Source: JAXDTI01 sp034090045
Lineage (GTDB): Bacteria > Actinomycetota > Actinomycetes > Actinomycetales > Actinomycetaceae
Direction of reading: 5' to 3'
Length of the DNA: 64,000 nucleotides
Assembly (NCBI GenBank): GCA_034090045.1
Contig: JAXDTI010000009.1
Location: 1 to 64,000 of the forward strand
Below, in pieces: positions 53,505 through 62,072 of the stretch; positions within the stretch are counted from its first letter, which is position 1; every line of letters starts with the position of its first letter. The notes beneath the pieces were generated by a model. The model did no database searches. It was not told where the DNA came from and worked only from the letters and a program-made list of their open reading frames with translations. The position numbers and the translations under genes were made by a program.

Positions 53505-55814
53505 ATGTCTGCTGATGTTTCTGCAGGTAAAAAGCTGAAAACTGTCGAAGATCTGCCGCCGGTTGCGGTGGTTGAACCCCCGGCTATGAAAACCCGCACC
53601 AAAATCATTTACGCGGTAATCGCTGTTATTGCTGCTGTGGCTTGGGCTGTTATAGGTATAGCTCGCGGCGAGACAGTGAGTGCTGGATGGTTTGTTCTGG
53701 CAGCTGTGGGAACCTACATTATTGCGTTGCGTTTCTATGCGAAGCTTATCGAGGTTAAGATTCATCAGCCTGATGACACTCGGGCAACCCCAGCCGAGGA
53801 GTTCGTCAATGGTCAAGATTTCCTCCCAACCCATCGTACGGTCGTTTTCGGACACCACTTCGCTGCGATTGCTGGTGCAGGGCCGCTTGTTGGCCCGGTG
53901 TTGTCGATCCAAATGGGTTATCTGCCGGGCACGCTGTGGATTATTTTCGGTGTGGTTTTGGCTGGTGCCGTCCAGGACTTTATGGTTTTGCACCTGTCGA
54001 TTCGTCGCCGCGGGCGCTCTCTCGGTCAGATGGCGCGTGATGAGCTCGGTCCAATCGGTGGCTGGTTGGCGATTATCGGTGTCATGACGATTATGGTGAT
54101 GCTGATTGCGGTGCTGGTGATCGTTATTATCGGTGCTATGGCGTCTAGCCCGTGGGCGGTGTTTTCGATTGCGATGACCATTCCGATAGCGTTCTTTATG
54201 GGTCTGTATATGCGTTTTATTCGCCCCGGTAAAGTTGGTGAAGCCTCGGTTGTTGGTGTGGTGCTGCTGGTGCTGGCTATTGCCGGCGGTGGTCTGGTGG
54301 CCGCGAACCCGACAGCTGCTGACATTTTTACCCTGACCCCGATGCAGCTCGCCATAGCTATTATTATCTACGGTTTCTTTGCCGCGATTCTGCCGGTGTG
54401 GCTGCTGTTAGCCCCGCGTGACTACCTATCCACTTTCATGAAGGTCGGCACAATTGTGCTGCTCGCGATTTCGATTCTGGTGGTGCTGCCGGTTATGCAG
54501 GCTCCCGCCATCACAGAAATGGCTAAGACCGGCGACGGCCCGGCGTTCGCTGGTGACCTGTTCCCGTTCCTGTTCATCACGATTGCTTGTGGGGCGCTCT
54601 CCGGGTTCCATTCGCTGATTTCTTCGGGCACCACACCAAAAATGATCCAGAAAGAATCCCAGGCGCGTGTTATCGGTTACGGCGGTATGTTGACCGAATC
54701 TTTCGTGGCGATTATGGCGCTGATTGCGGCCTCTATTTTGGATCAGCACCTGTATTTCGGTATGAATGCGGCTGCTGGGCTGACCGGCTCAGAAGCCGCC
54801 TCGGCTGCCGAGTATGTTAACGGGCTCGGTCTGGTTGATGGTGCCGGTGCCCCGATTCCTGATGTGGATGCTAAATATTTTGAGGATCAAGCTGCCTCGG
54901 TTGGTGAAGCAACCCTGATTTCGCGTACCGGTGGTGCGCCCACCCTGGCAATGGGTATGGCACATATATTGGATCAGATTCCACTCATCAACGGTCTGAA
55001 AGCATTCTGGTATCACTTTGCCGTAATGTTCGAGGCGCTGTTTATTCTCACCACTGTTGATGCCGGTACCCGAGTTGCACGTTTCATGCTTTCTGACACT
55101 ATCTCGAACTTCCCGGGATGCAAGAAGTTCTCCGATCCGTCGTGGCGTCCGGGCGCGTGGCTGTGCACAATCCTGGTTATCGCCGGTTGGGGATCAATCA
55201 CCATCATGGGTGTCACCGATCCGCTCGGCGGAATCTATGTTCTCTACCCGCTTTTTGGTATTGCGAACCAGCTGCTCGCTGCGATTGCGCTCACGCTCGT
55301 GTTCACCGTGGTGATGAAGAAAGGTCTTTTCAAATGGGCATGGATTCCGGGTATTGCCCTCGTGTGGGATCTTATTATCACCATGTGGGCTTCCTACGAG
55401 AAAATTTTCAGTACCGACCCGAAGATAGGCTACTGGGCATCGCACGCGGCCGCGAAGAAAGCACTCGCTGCCGGGGAAGCCTACTCTACCGCCACCACTC
55501 CAGAGGCGGTCGCCACAGTGGTGCGTAACACCGCGATTCAGGGGTCACTTTCGATTCTTTATGCGGCGTTGGTGCTGGGCGTGTTTATTGTTGGCATCTA
55601 CTATTCGGTGCTCGCCTTCCGTAGGGGTGGTCTATCTACCGCCGAGGCTGAGGGGGTGCCGTCTCAGATATTTGCGCCCGCCGGACCGGTCCCTACCGCT
55701 TTGGAAAAGGAAGTGCTCGCCCAGTGGCGAGCCGCCGGACTGGAACCTGACGGTGGATACATGCATTCGAGTGGGCAAACAATCAAAGACACTGAACATA
55801 CGGAGCGCCTATGA
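53505..55814 (+). CDS. cstA: Carbon starvation protein CstA (pyruvate/peptide transporter family)
   Basis: The 769-residue membrane protein has about 16-18 hydrophobic segments. CstA signatures include FGHHFAAIAGAGPLVGPV near residue 120, FLLAPRDYLSTF-type WLLLAPRDYLSTFMKVG near 305, SGFHSLISSGTTPK near 370, and TTVDAGTRVARFMLSD near 525. The family is linked to uptake of pyruvate or peptides during carbon limitation. The start ATG 53505 has CAGGAG about 6 nt upstream; an earlier GTG at 53409 lacks one. The ybdD-like gene overlaps its stop (ATGA). Confidence 0.93.
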   Translation: MSADVSAGKKLKTVEDLPPVAVVEPPAMKTRTKIIYAVIAVIAAVAWAVIGIARGETVSAGWFVLAAVGTYIIALRFYAKLIEVKIHQPDDTRATPAEEFVNGQDFLPTHRTVVFGHHFAAIAGAGPLVGPVLSIQMGYLPGTLWIIFGVVLAGAVQDFMVLHLSIRRRGRSLGQMARDELGPIGGWLAIIGVMTIMVMLIAVLVIVIIGAMASSPWAVFSIAMTIPIAFFMGLYMRFIRPGKVGEASVVGVVLLVLAIAGGGLVAANPTAADIFTLTPMQLAIAIIIYGFFAAILPVWLLLAPRDYLSTFMKVGTIVLLAISILVVLPVMQAPAITEMAKTGDGPAFAGDLFPFLFITIACGALSGFHSLISSGTTPKMIQKESQARVIGYGGMLTESFVAIMALIAASILDQHLYFGMNAAAGLTGSEAASAAEYVNGLGLVDGAGAPIPDVDAKYFEDQAASVGEATLISRTGGAPTLAMGMAHILDQIPLINGLKAFWYHFAVMFEALFILTTVDAGTRVARFMLSDTISNFPGCKKFSDPSWRPGAWLCTILVIAGWGSITIMGVTDPLGGIYVLYPLFGIANQLLAAIALTLVFTVVMKKGLFKWAWIPGIALVWDLIITMWASYEKIFSTDPKIGYWASHAAAKKALAAGEAYSTATTPEAVATVVRNTAIQGSLSILYAALVLGVFIVGIYYSVLAFRRGGLSTAEAEGVPSQIFAPAGPVPTALEKEVLAQWRAAGLEPDGGYMHSSGQTIKDTEHTERL

Positions 55815-56110
55815 GCAGCCAACACGCTTTTGCAATAGCCGTGGAGCCGGGGGGTAGCGCGCCCTCCGACACTGTGACTGTTTCGGGTGAGCACTGCGGT
55901 GCTGTCATCGACACTTCGATTGGTTTTCCAGTAGCAGCGCTGCGTTCGTTCATGGGTTTGTGGCGTGGCATCACCGGAATGGACAGTTATCGCCGGTACC
56001 TGGGTTATCAGCGGGTACATCACCCTGAGTGTGACGTGATGAACGAGGCGGAGTTTTGGCGCCGCCAGTGGGATGATGCCGGGAAGCATCCCAGGGCTTG
56101 CTGTTGCTGA
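55811..56110 (+). CDS. YbdD/YjiX family protein (CstA partner)
   Basis: The 99-residue protein has a ~45-residue unusual N-terminal extension, then the YbdD core (WRGITGMDSYRRYLGYQRVHHPECDVMNEAEFWRRQWDDAG) and a Cys-rich end, PRACCC, before a TGA stop. The family is found with CstA and may be needed for transport. E. coli YbdD is only ~65 residues, so this form is longer at the N-terminus. The family is catalogued as a putative selenoprotein family, but nothing here proves recoding of the TGA. Confidence 0.85.
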   Translation: MSSQHAFAIAVEPGGSAPSDTVTVSGEHCGAVIDTSIGFPVAALRSFMGLWRGITGMDSYRRYLGYQRVHHPECDVMNEAEFWRRQWDDAGKHPRACCC

Positions 56111-56116
56111 CCTTTA

Positions 56117-56157
56117 TGGACGGGGTTCAGGAGGCCGCAGGCAGACGGCTCCGTCCA
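56117..56157 (+). terminator. Hairpin between cstA-ybdD and ychF
   Basis: TGGACGG (56117-56123) pairs with CCGTCCA (56151-56157) around a 27-nt GC-rich loop that can fold further. A third CTCCGTCC follows at 56165. It is probably a weak terminator; no T-tract is present. Confidence 0.35.
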
Positions 56158-56192
56158 CGAGCAGCTCCGTCCGTATGTCTTTCCTGCACGGG

Positions 56193-56198
56193 TAGAAT
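56193..56198 (+). promoter_or_regulatory. -10 element of ychF (leaderless arrangement)
   Basis: TAGAAT lies exactly 6 nt before the ychF ATG, with no ribosome site between. Confidence 0.5.
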
Positions 56199-56204
56199 AG
56201 CCCT

Positions 56205-57296
56205 ATGGCTTTAACTATCGGTATCGCCGGCTTGCCTAACGTCGGTAAATCCACCCTGTTCAATGCGCTTACTCGCGCGACCGTGCTCGCCGCGAACTAC
56301 CCTTTCGCGACTATTGAACCAAATATCGGGGTGGTGCCGCTGCCTGATCCCAGGCTGGGGGTGCTCGCCGATATGTTTCATTCCGAGCGGGTCGTGCCGG
56401 CTACGGTGTCCTTTGTTGATATTGCCGGTATTGTGAAGGGTGCCTCTAAAGGGGAGGGTCTGGGTAACCAGTTCCTCGCGAATATCCGTGAAGCTGACGC
56501 GATTTGCCAGGTCACTCGGGTTTTTGCTGACCCGGATGTGGTGCACGTGGAGGGGCGGATTGACCCGGCGAGCGACATTGAGACGATTGCGACCGAGTTG
56601 ATTCTTGCCGATATTCAGTCCCTGGAGAACCAGATTCCGCGCCTGGAGAAGGAGCTGCGGGGCCGCAAGATTGACGCTTCGGTGCTGCAATTGGCAAAAG
56701 ATGCGCAGGCGGTGTTGGAGGATGGGCGGCTGCTTTCGGCCTCTGACCTGGACTTGGAGGAGTTGAAGCAGTTTCAGTTGCTCACCGCGAAACCCTTTAT
56801 CTATGTGTTCAATATGGATGCTGATGGCATGGAGGACGGGGCGCGACAGGTCGAGTTGCGGGAACTGGTTGCGCCGGCGGAGGCGGTTTTCTTGGATGCC
56901 GGTTTCGAGGCGGAACTGGTCGAGTTGGATGAAGCAGATGCTCGCGAGATGTTGGAGGATGCCGGTCAAACCGAGTCCGGTCTGGATAAACTCGCGCGTG
57001 TTGGTTTCGACACCCTCGGTCTCCAGACGTTCTTGACTGCAGGAGAGAAGGAGTCACGTGCCTGGACGATTCGTAAGGGTTGGACGGCTCCGCAAGCTGC
57101 CGGGGTGATCCACACCGATTTCGAACGTGGTTTTATTAAGGCCGAGGTGGTGAGTTTTGAGGATCTGGTTGAGCTGGGGGGACTGCATCAGGCCCGCGAA
57201 CACGGCCGCCTACGCATGGAAGGCAAAGACTACATAATGCAAGATGGCGACGTAGTCGAGTTCCGTACTGGGCTTACGTCTGGGGGTCGGAAATGA
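56205..57296 (+). CDS. ychF: Ribosome-associated ATPase YchF (Obg-like)
   Basis: The 363-residue protein has the P-loop GLPNVGKSTLFNAL, DIAGIVKGASKGEGLGNQFL (switch II with the glycine-rich YchF loop), the altered base-specificity motif (NMDAD in place of NKxD, giving ATP preference) and a C-terminal TGS domain (about 278-361; YIMQDGDVVEFR). It binds ribosomes and is linked to stress control. The restriction endonuclease gene overlaps its stop by 4 bp. Confidence 0.96.
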   Translation: MALTIGIAGLPNVGKSTLFNALTRATVLAANYPFATIEPNIGVVPLPDPRLGVLADMFHSERVVPATVSFVDIAGIVKGASKGEGLGNQFLANIREADAICQVTRVFADPDVVHVEGRIDPASDIETIATELILADIQSLENQIPRLEKELRGRKIDASVLQLAKDAQAVLEDGRLLSASDLDLEELKQFQLLTAKPFIYVFNMDADGMEDGARQVELRELVAPAEAVFLDAGFEAELVELDEADAREMLEDAGQTESGLDKLARVGFDTLGLQTFLTAGEKESRAWTIRKGWTAPQAAGVIHTDFERGFIKAEVVSFEDLVELGGLHQAREHGRLRMEGKDYIMQDGDVVEFRTGLTSGGRK

Positions 57297-58000
57297 GTAT
57301 TGGGCACTCGTATGGGCTCGATTGGATTGACGAAGACGCGTTATTCGAGGTCACTCGTGTTTCGTTCGCCAAGGTGTTGCAGCCCTCACGCCGTAAGCCG
57401 CTTCCGCCAGACCCGTTTACGCTCTTAGCACACGCAGTACTAGCGAATGAGGGTCTGAGCGAGGCTCGTGCATTTGAGCGCGAGCGCGCGATAAACAAAA
57501 CACTTTCTGACAACGTGGGCTACTGGCATCAGCGAGTTTTGGGTTTGGCTCCACATTGGGAAGAAACCGGCGCGTCGGGCGGTTCGATTGATTTGCGCAC
57601 GAAGCTTGGATACGTTCATCCATTGTTGCACAAACCTGTGTTAGCAGAGGTGAAGAATCGTTTTAATACAATTAAGGCCTCGGATGAAAAGAACGTGTGG
57701 GATCGGTTGGACAACTTGGCTAGAGCGAGTGGCGCTGTGGCGTACGTATTTCAAATCGTGCCAAAGAGTCCTGAGCGTTATGATCGCCCATGGAGTCCCT
57801 CAGGGCGAAATGAAAAACAGATAGTGCGAGTATGCGATGGGGTTTCAGCTTATTCGCTGGTGTTTGAGAGGCAAGAAGCACTGTACGAGTTATATATGGC
57901 TTTACCGCATATTTTCGCGGATATTATTGGGCGCGTTCCCGCTATTGACGTGACCGAGATGGAAGAACTATTCCGAACGAGTATGCCACCCACAGTCTGA
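57293..58000 (+). CDS. Type II restriction endonuclease, Eco47II/Sau96I-like
   Basis: The 235-residue protein resembles the Eco47II-type restriction enzyme family (enzymes cutting GGWCC/GGNCC). The PD-(D/E)XK-like core is GGSIDLRTKLGYVHP (Asp) followed by PVLAEVKNRFNTIKAS (Glu-x-Lys), and the EVKNRFNT segment is a family hallmark. Its ATG overlaps the ychF stop (ATGA), so it can be translated from the ychF transcript. The gene and its methyltransferase look slightly more AT-rich than their neighbours by eye. The recognition site is inferred only. Confidence 0.78.
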   Translation: MSIGHSYGLDWIDEDALFEVTRVSFAKVLQPSRRKPLPPDPFTLLAHAVLANEGLSEARAFERERAINKTLSDNVGYWHQRVLGLAPHWEETGASGGSIDLRTKLGYVHPLLHKPVLAEVKNRFNTIKASDEKNVWDRLDNLARASGAVAYVFQIVPKSPERYDRPWSPSGRNEKQIVRVCDGVSAYSLVFERQEALYELYMALPHIFADIIGRVPAIDVTEMEELFRTSMPPTV

Positions 58001-58024
58001 TCCTAAACTTCGGCGGCCTTCATG

Positions 58025-58050
58025 GTAACCTGTGCATAGGTAAAGGTTAC
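58025..58050. promoter_or_regulatory. Dyad upstream of the methyltransferase gene
   Basis: GTAACC (58025-58030) and GGTTAC (58045-58050) form a perfect inverted repeat with 14 bp between, 25 bp before the methyltransferase ATG. Because the methyltransferase has its own MerR-like DNA-binding domain, this is a candidate self-regulation site. Confidence 0.5.
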
Positions 58051-58075
58051 TAGTACACGTGCAGAGGATAGACAA

Positions 58076-59335
58076 ATGTGGGATTCTCGCGAGGATCACA
58101 ACGCACAGCTGGCGATTGGTGAGGCAGCGCAAGCCCTAGATGTTTCTGTCGACACTATCCGTCGTTGGGCAAAACAGGGGCTGATTAAGGCAAGCCGTGA
58201 TGGGCACGGCAACCGGCTTTTTAACATTGCCGAGATTGAACGCTTGCGGCGCAAGCTCTCTGGCGCGAGCGACGATCACCCCTTTCGTGTGCTGACTTCT
58301 CGTCGAACTTTCGCCAATGCCACCTGTATTGACCTGTTTGCGGGAGCGGGCGGTACAGCTCTTGGCTTCCACAATGCCGGCATATCGCACGTGTTTCTCA
58401 ATGAGTTTGATAAGAATGCCGTGGCTACGTTGCGCGCTAATAGTGAAACTCACTCCCTGGGTTGGGATATCTGCGAAGACGATGTACATAATGTGGATTT
58501 TTCCGGCATGAATGCTCAGATTATTCAGGCAGGTTTCCCCTGTCAAGCATTCTCTTACGCCGGCAAGAGTCGAGGATTTGAAGATACTCGCGGAACCCTA
58601 TTCTTCGAGTTTGCTCGCGCGGTTCACGATATTCGCCCGGCTATTGCTATTGGCGAGAATGTGCGTGGCCTTGTGAAACATGATGGCGGACGTACCTTAG
58701 AAACCATGCTCAACACGTTCAATGAGCTTGGGTATCGCATCAATTACCGGGTGCTGCGCGCACAGTATCTTGATGTGCCACAAAAACGCGAACGTGTTTT
58801 CTTGTTTGCTACCCGGAAAGACCTGGATTTGCCGATTTTGTTTCCGAAAGAACGAGACTACGTGGTGACGCTAGCGGAGGCTCTGGAGGGAGTTCCAGAT
58901 TCTCCTGGGCAAAAATACACAGAGCGAAAAGCGCGAGTGATGGAGATGGTGCCTGAGGGTGGAAACTGGCGAGATTTACCCGAAAGTGTGCAACATGATT
59001 ATATGGGTGCTTCGTATTATCTCGGTGGAGGTAAAACCGGTATGGCGAGGCGCATGAGCTGGAATGAGCCAGCGCTGACGCTCACTTGCAACCCGGCACA
59101 AAAACAGACAGAACGTTGCCACCCGACCGAGACCCGCCCTTTCAAAGTACGTGAATATGCCCGGATTCAAACCTTCCCTGACGATTGGGTATTTGATGGC
59201 TCGTTAGCGGCCCAATACAAGCAAATCGGCAATGCAGTACCCGTCAATCTTGGCTATCACGTAGGTAGATGTGCATTAGCGTCACTTGGCGAAATAACGA
59301 TAGACGAAACAATGGAAACTGCGGAGCCTGTGTAG
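58076..59335 (+). CDS. DNA (cytosine-5) methyltransferase with N-terminal MerR-type helix-turn-helix
   Basis: The 419-residue protein has a DNA-binding domain (about 12-62: AIGEAAQALDVSVDTIRRWAKQGLIKASRDGHGNRLFNIAEIERL) joined to a complete C5-methyltransferase. Motif I is CIDLFAGAGGTALGF, motif IV GFPCQAFSYAGKSRGF with catalytic Cys, motif VI GENVRGL, motif VIII QKRERVF, motif IX REYARIQTFPDDW and motif X YKQIGNAVPVNLG. It protects the cognate site of the preceding restriction enzyme. The start ATG has AGAGGA about 7 nt upstream. The helix-turn-helix probably lets it control its own promoter. Confidence 0.93.
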   Translation: MWDSREDHNAQLAIGEAAQALDVSVDTIRRWAKQGLIKASRDGHGNRLFNIAEIERLRRKLSGASDDHPFRVLTSRRTFANATCIDLFAGAGGTALGFHNAGISHVFLNEFDKNAVATLRANSETHSLGWDICEDDVHNVDFSGMNAQIIQAGFPCQAFSYAGKSRGFEDTRGTLFFEFARAVHDIRPAIAIGENVRGLVKHDGGRTLETMLNTFNELGYRINYRVLRAQYLDVPQKRERVFLFATRKDLDLPILFPKERDYVVTLAEALEGVPDSPGQKYTERKARVMEMVPEGGNWRDLPESVQHDYMGASYYLGGGKTGMARRMSWNEPALTLTCNPAQKQTERCHPTETRPFKVREYARIQTFPDDWVFDGSLAAQYKQIGNAVPVNLGYHVGRCALASLGEITIDETMETAEPV

Positions 59336-59761
59336 TTTTCTGAATCATGCTGCACAACTAAACCGCGCTCTACTAGCAGTAAGCTCCAGATAATAGTATC
59401 CGTTAATAAATCTTTCCCCTAAACGACTATCCCACTCATGAGGCTGCAGCAACGCAGACAAACTTCTGAATATCGGATAGCGCATTGTATCTGAGCGTCA
59501 TTTCCCTCAATGGATGAGACTAGCAGTTCAATTTCGAAGAGCAATAGAGATTATTGTTCTGATTCAGAATTTTGATGCTGGAGATTATTGGGGAGGGTAG
59601 GTGTAGGGCTGCTGGCTACGCCCAGTCTTGTTTCAAAGGTGCAGACGGTCACGCTTCCGACAGTCCTATCTGCCTAGAAATAGCTCTATATTGTCCTAAC
59701 GTGTCCTATATCGCGGGGGCGGATCCGGTTTCGTCACTCACCCGTTTTTTTTGGGGGGGCG
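59336..59761. other. 426-bp gap after the restriction-modification genes
   Basis: No convincing gene is visible. A 47-codon frame on the minus strand (roughly 59349-59492) encodes MRYPIFRSLSALLQPHEW... but lacks a ribosome site, and neighbouring frames read like decayed protein, so it may be a gene remnant. At 59745-59759 there is a T8G7 tract next to the end of the helicase gene. A weak stem (CGGGGG/CACCCG) precedes the T-run and could terminate rightward transcripts. Confidence 0.4.
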
Positions 59762-61210
59762 CTACTCGGGAGAACGACGAGCGCGAGAGTTATTGCGGCG
59801 CTGGCGGGACCTACGATTATTGCGTTTACCGTGTTGTTCCGAACTGTTTTCGCCGTGTTCCCTGCCGCCTTTGGCGCCCTTTGAGCTGCGAGAGCGATAA
59901 GCGTTTCGGGAGCCGCCCCGCGAGCCATGCTGCAACTGGTCTTCACGATCCGAACGTTTCCGGGTCGAAGGCCCAATCCGGTTCGTCACATTCGGGTCAA
60001 TATCCAGGTCAGTGTATAGATGTTCGCTGGTGTGATAGGTCTCAACCGGATCCGGGCGATCCAGATTCAACTCGCGGTTAATAACCCGCCACTTCGTGGT
60101 GTCTTCCCAATCAACAAAAGTAATCGCGGTGCCTTCCGCTCCCGCCCGACCGGTACGCCCAATCCGATGCAGATACTCGGTGGAATCATCCGGGCACTCA
60201 TAGTTCACCACGTGCGTGATGTCATCCACATCGATACCGCGCGCCGCCACATCGGTCGCCACCAACACATCAATCTCCCCGTCACGGAAACGCCGCAGCG
60301 CCCGCTCCCGCGCCCCCTGATTCAGGTCGCCATGCAGCGGAGCCGCCCGAAAACCGCGGTCTTGGAGCACCTCACAAACGTGTTGAGCGCTGCGCTTGGT
60401 ACGCGAAAAAATGATTACCCGACCCCGGTCACGCGCCTGCAAAATCCGGATCAACACCTCTTCCTTATTCATCGGATGGATGCGGTAAATAAGTTGGCGA
60501 ACCGAGGAAACCGTTTTTGAATCATCGGTGGGGTCCTGAACCCGAATATGCGTGGGATGCTCCATGAAACGCCTGGCCAAAGCGACAACCGCGGCAGGCA
60601 TGGTCGCCGAAAACAGCATCGTGTGGCGGGTCGCCGGCACCCGAGAAAGCAGCGTCTCCACATCCGGCAAGAACCCCAAATCCAACAGCTCATCAGCCTC
60701 ATCGAGCACCACCGCATCAACCTGGTTGAGCTTCAGCTCACGACGTTTCAGCAAGTCGATCAGGCGTCCCGGGGTGCCCACCACAATATCGACACCCTCC
60801 TGTAAGGCTTTAAGCTGCGGGTCAAAATCGGTGCCGCCATAAATCTCCACTATCCGCAACCCCGTGTATTTCGCTGCCTGAATCACATCCTGCGCGACCT
60901 GTTTAGCCAGTTCACGTGTAGGTAAGATAATCAGCGCCTGCGGTAAACCAGGGAACGGGAGGTCGGAATAATTCGGGTTTGAGGGAGCTTTTGCCCGTTC
61001 AATAATCGGCAACGCGAAGCCGTAGGTTTTACCGGTCCCGGTTTTTGCTTGACCGATAATGTCTCCGCGTTTCATCGAAACCGGCAGTGTTAGCGCCTGG
61101 ATCGGGAAAGGATTTACCACGCCTTTCTCGGCGAGCGCCCGAGTAATCGGTTCTGATACGCCAAAATCCGTGAAAGTCTGATCGGTTTTAGTTTGCTGGG
61201 CATCGACCAT
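59762..61210 (-). CDS. DEAD-box RNA helicase (RhlE/DeaD-like)
   Basis: The 482-residue helicase has motifs in order: Q motif (FPIQ), AKTGTGKT (Walker A), PTRELAKQ, GTPGRLIDLL, VLDEADELLDLGF (DEAD), SATMP, IIFSRTK, ATDVAARGIDVDDITHVVNYE and HRIGRTGR. The C-terminal ~90 residues are rich in Arg/Lys/Asn/Ser and probably bind RNA. GGAG lies about 9 nt upstream of the chosen ATG 61210. The locus order with the ferritin-like protein and DUF3107 is conserved in actinobacteria (rhlE region). It has a long leader (see 61228 and 61341). Confidence 0.95.
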   Translation of the reverse strand: MVDAQQTKTDQTFTDFGVSEPITRALAEKGVVNPFPIQALTLPVSMKRGDIIGQAKTGTGKTYGFALPIIERAKAPSNPNYSDLPFPGLPQALIILPTRELAKQVAQDVIQAAKYTGLRIVEIYGGTDFDPQLKALQEGVDIVVGTPGRLIDLLKRRELKLNQVDAVVLDEADELLDLGFLPDVETLLSRVPATRHTMLFSATMPAAVVALARRFMEHPTHIRVQDPTDDSKTVSSVRQLIYRIHPMNKEEVLIRILQARDRGRVIIFSRTKRSAQHVCEVLQDRGFRAAPLHGDLNQGARERALRRFRDGEIDVLVATDVAARGIDVDDITHVVNYECPDDSTEYLHRIGRTGRAGAEGTAITFVDWEDTTKWRVINRELNLDRPDPVETYHTSEHLYTDLDIDPNVTNRIGPSTRKRSDREDQLQHGSRGGSRNAYRSRSSKGAKGGREHGENSSEQHGKRNNRRSRQRRNNSRARRSPE

Positions 61211-61227
61211 TATTAACTTCTCCACCT

Positions 61228-61241
61228 GCGCCACCTGGCGC
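61228..61241 (-). promoter_or_regulatory. Hairpin next to the helicase ribosome site
   Basis: GCGCC-AGGT-GGCGC (minus strand) forms a 5-bp stem just upstream of the GGAG site. With a ~130-nt leader it may control helicase translation, as helicase genes are often cold-regulated. Inference only. Confidence 0.35.
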
Positions 61242-61340
61242 CTTGTTATCGTCTTCGGCAGCCACTGAGCCACCTGTGAGCATCACGCGCCTGAAAACGA
61301 TGCTGCTCTCCGCCTGTTCCCTCAAGTGCAGACGCTGTAT

Positions 61341-61369
61341 TTAATCCCAGAGGCGGAGACCTCTGTCAA
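61341..61369 (-). promoter_or_regulatory. Promoter of the helicase gene
   Basis: On the minus strand a consensus -35 TTGACA (61364-61369) and GATTAA (61341-61346) are 17 bp apart, giving a leader of about 125 nt. Confidence 0.6.
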
Positions 61370-61457
61370 TGATAGTCCAAAATCATCCAAGATTATCCTC
61401 GTGGTCCATATTCCGCAGTATCATTAAAGCTATAAACCTACGCGAGGGAGTTAAGTG

Positions 61458-62072
61458 ATGAGCGGGAACGGCGCCTATCCGGGAGGAAACGACCCAACGA
61501 TTGTCTCCTATCAGGATACACAGTATGCTCCCCAGCAGGGGTATCAACCCCAGGTGCCTCCCTACATTACCCCAATTCCTGGATATGGCGTGGCGGCATA
61601 CACGACACCACCTGCACAAAACAAGCAAAACCAATCGACACCGCTAATCATCGGCGCGCTCATCGGAGTTCTGATAATTGCGCTTATCGTTATAGGTTTC
61701 TTGGTTTTTCGTAACCTGAATGCAAGTGATACTGGTCGCAATCAGGCCGCCGATGACACCGCGACAGCAACCGTTACAGACACTGAAACCTCCCAACCGG
61801 TTCCCACCGTTACTCAGACGGTACGTGAGAAGCCTCAGATGCAATGGCCACCCAGCGGAACCGAATCCTGTACCTCATCAGTTGCGGTAAATGAGGTTAC
61901 TACCTGCGAGTTTGCCTATAATGTCGTGGATAAGTACAACAGTGGCGGTGTTGGAACCTATAACGTTTATTCTCCCGTGACAGGCTTGTGGTATGACATT
62001 ACCTGCAAATCTTACGGGTCTGATGCGGCGGTTTGCACCGGCGGGAAAAACGCTGCGGTTTATATACGCTGA
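61458..62072 (+). CDS. Membrane-anchored extracellular protein of unknown function
   Basis: The 204-residue protein has a Pro/Tyr/Gln-rich cytoplasmic N-terminus (about 1-60), one membrane helix (about 62-84), a Thr/Asp-rich linker, and a small extracellular domain (about 135-204) with four cysteines (SCTSS, TTCEF, ITCKS, AVCTG) that could form two disulfides. The ATG 61458 is chosen with GAGGGAG about 8 nt upstream; GTG 61455 is directly before it. It is coupled (TGATG) to the following gene, so the two extracytoplasmic proteins likely act together. The function is unknown. Confidence 0.75.
   Translation: MSGNGAYPGGNDPTIVSYQDTQYAPQQGYQPQVPPYITPIPGYGVAAYTTPPAQNKQNQSTPLIIGALIGVLIIALIVIGFLVFRNLNASDTGRNQAADDTATATVTDTETSQPVPTVTQTVREKPQMQWPPSGTESCTSSVAVNEVTTCEFAYNVVDKYNSGGVGTYNVYSPVTGLWYDITCKSYGSDAAVCTGGKNAAVYIR

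Noticed and set aside
59572..60081. Plus-strand frame overlapping the helicase 3' end
   Set aside because: Low-complexity sequence opposite the Arg-rich helicase tail, no ribosome site.
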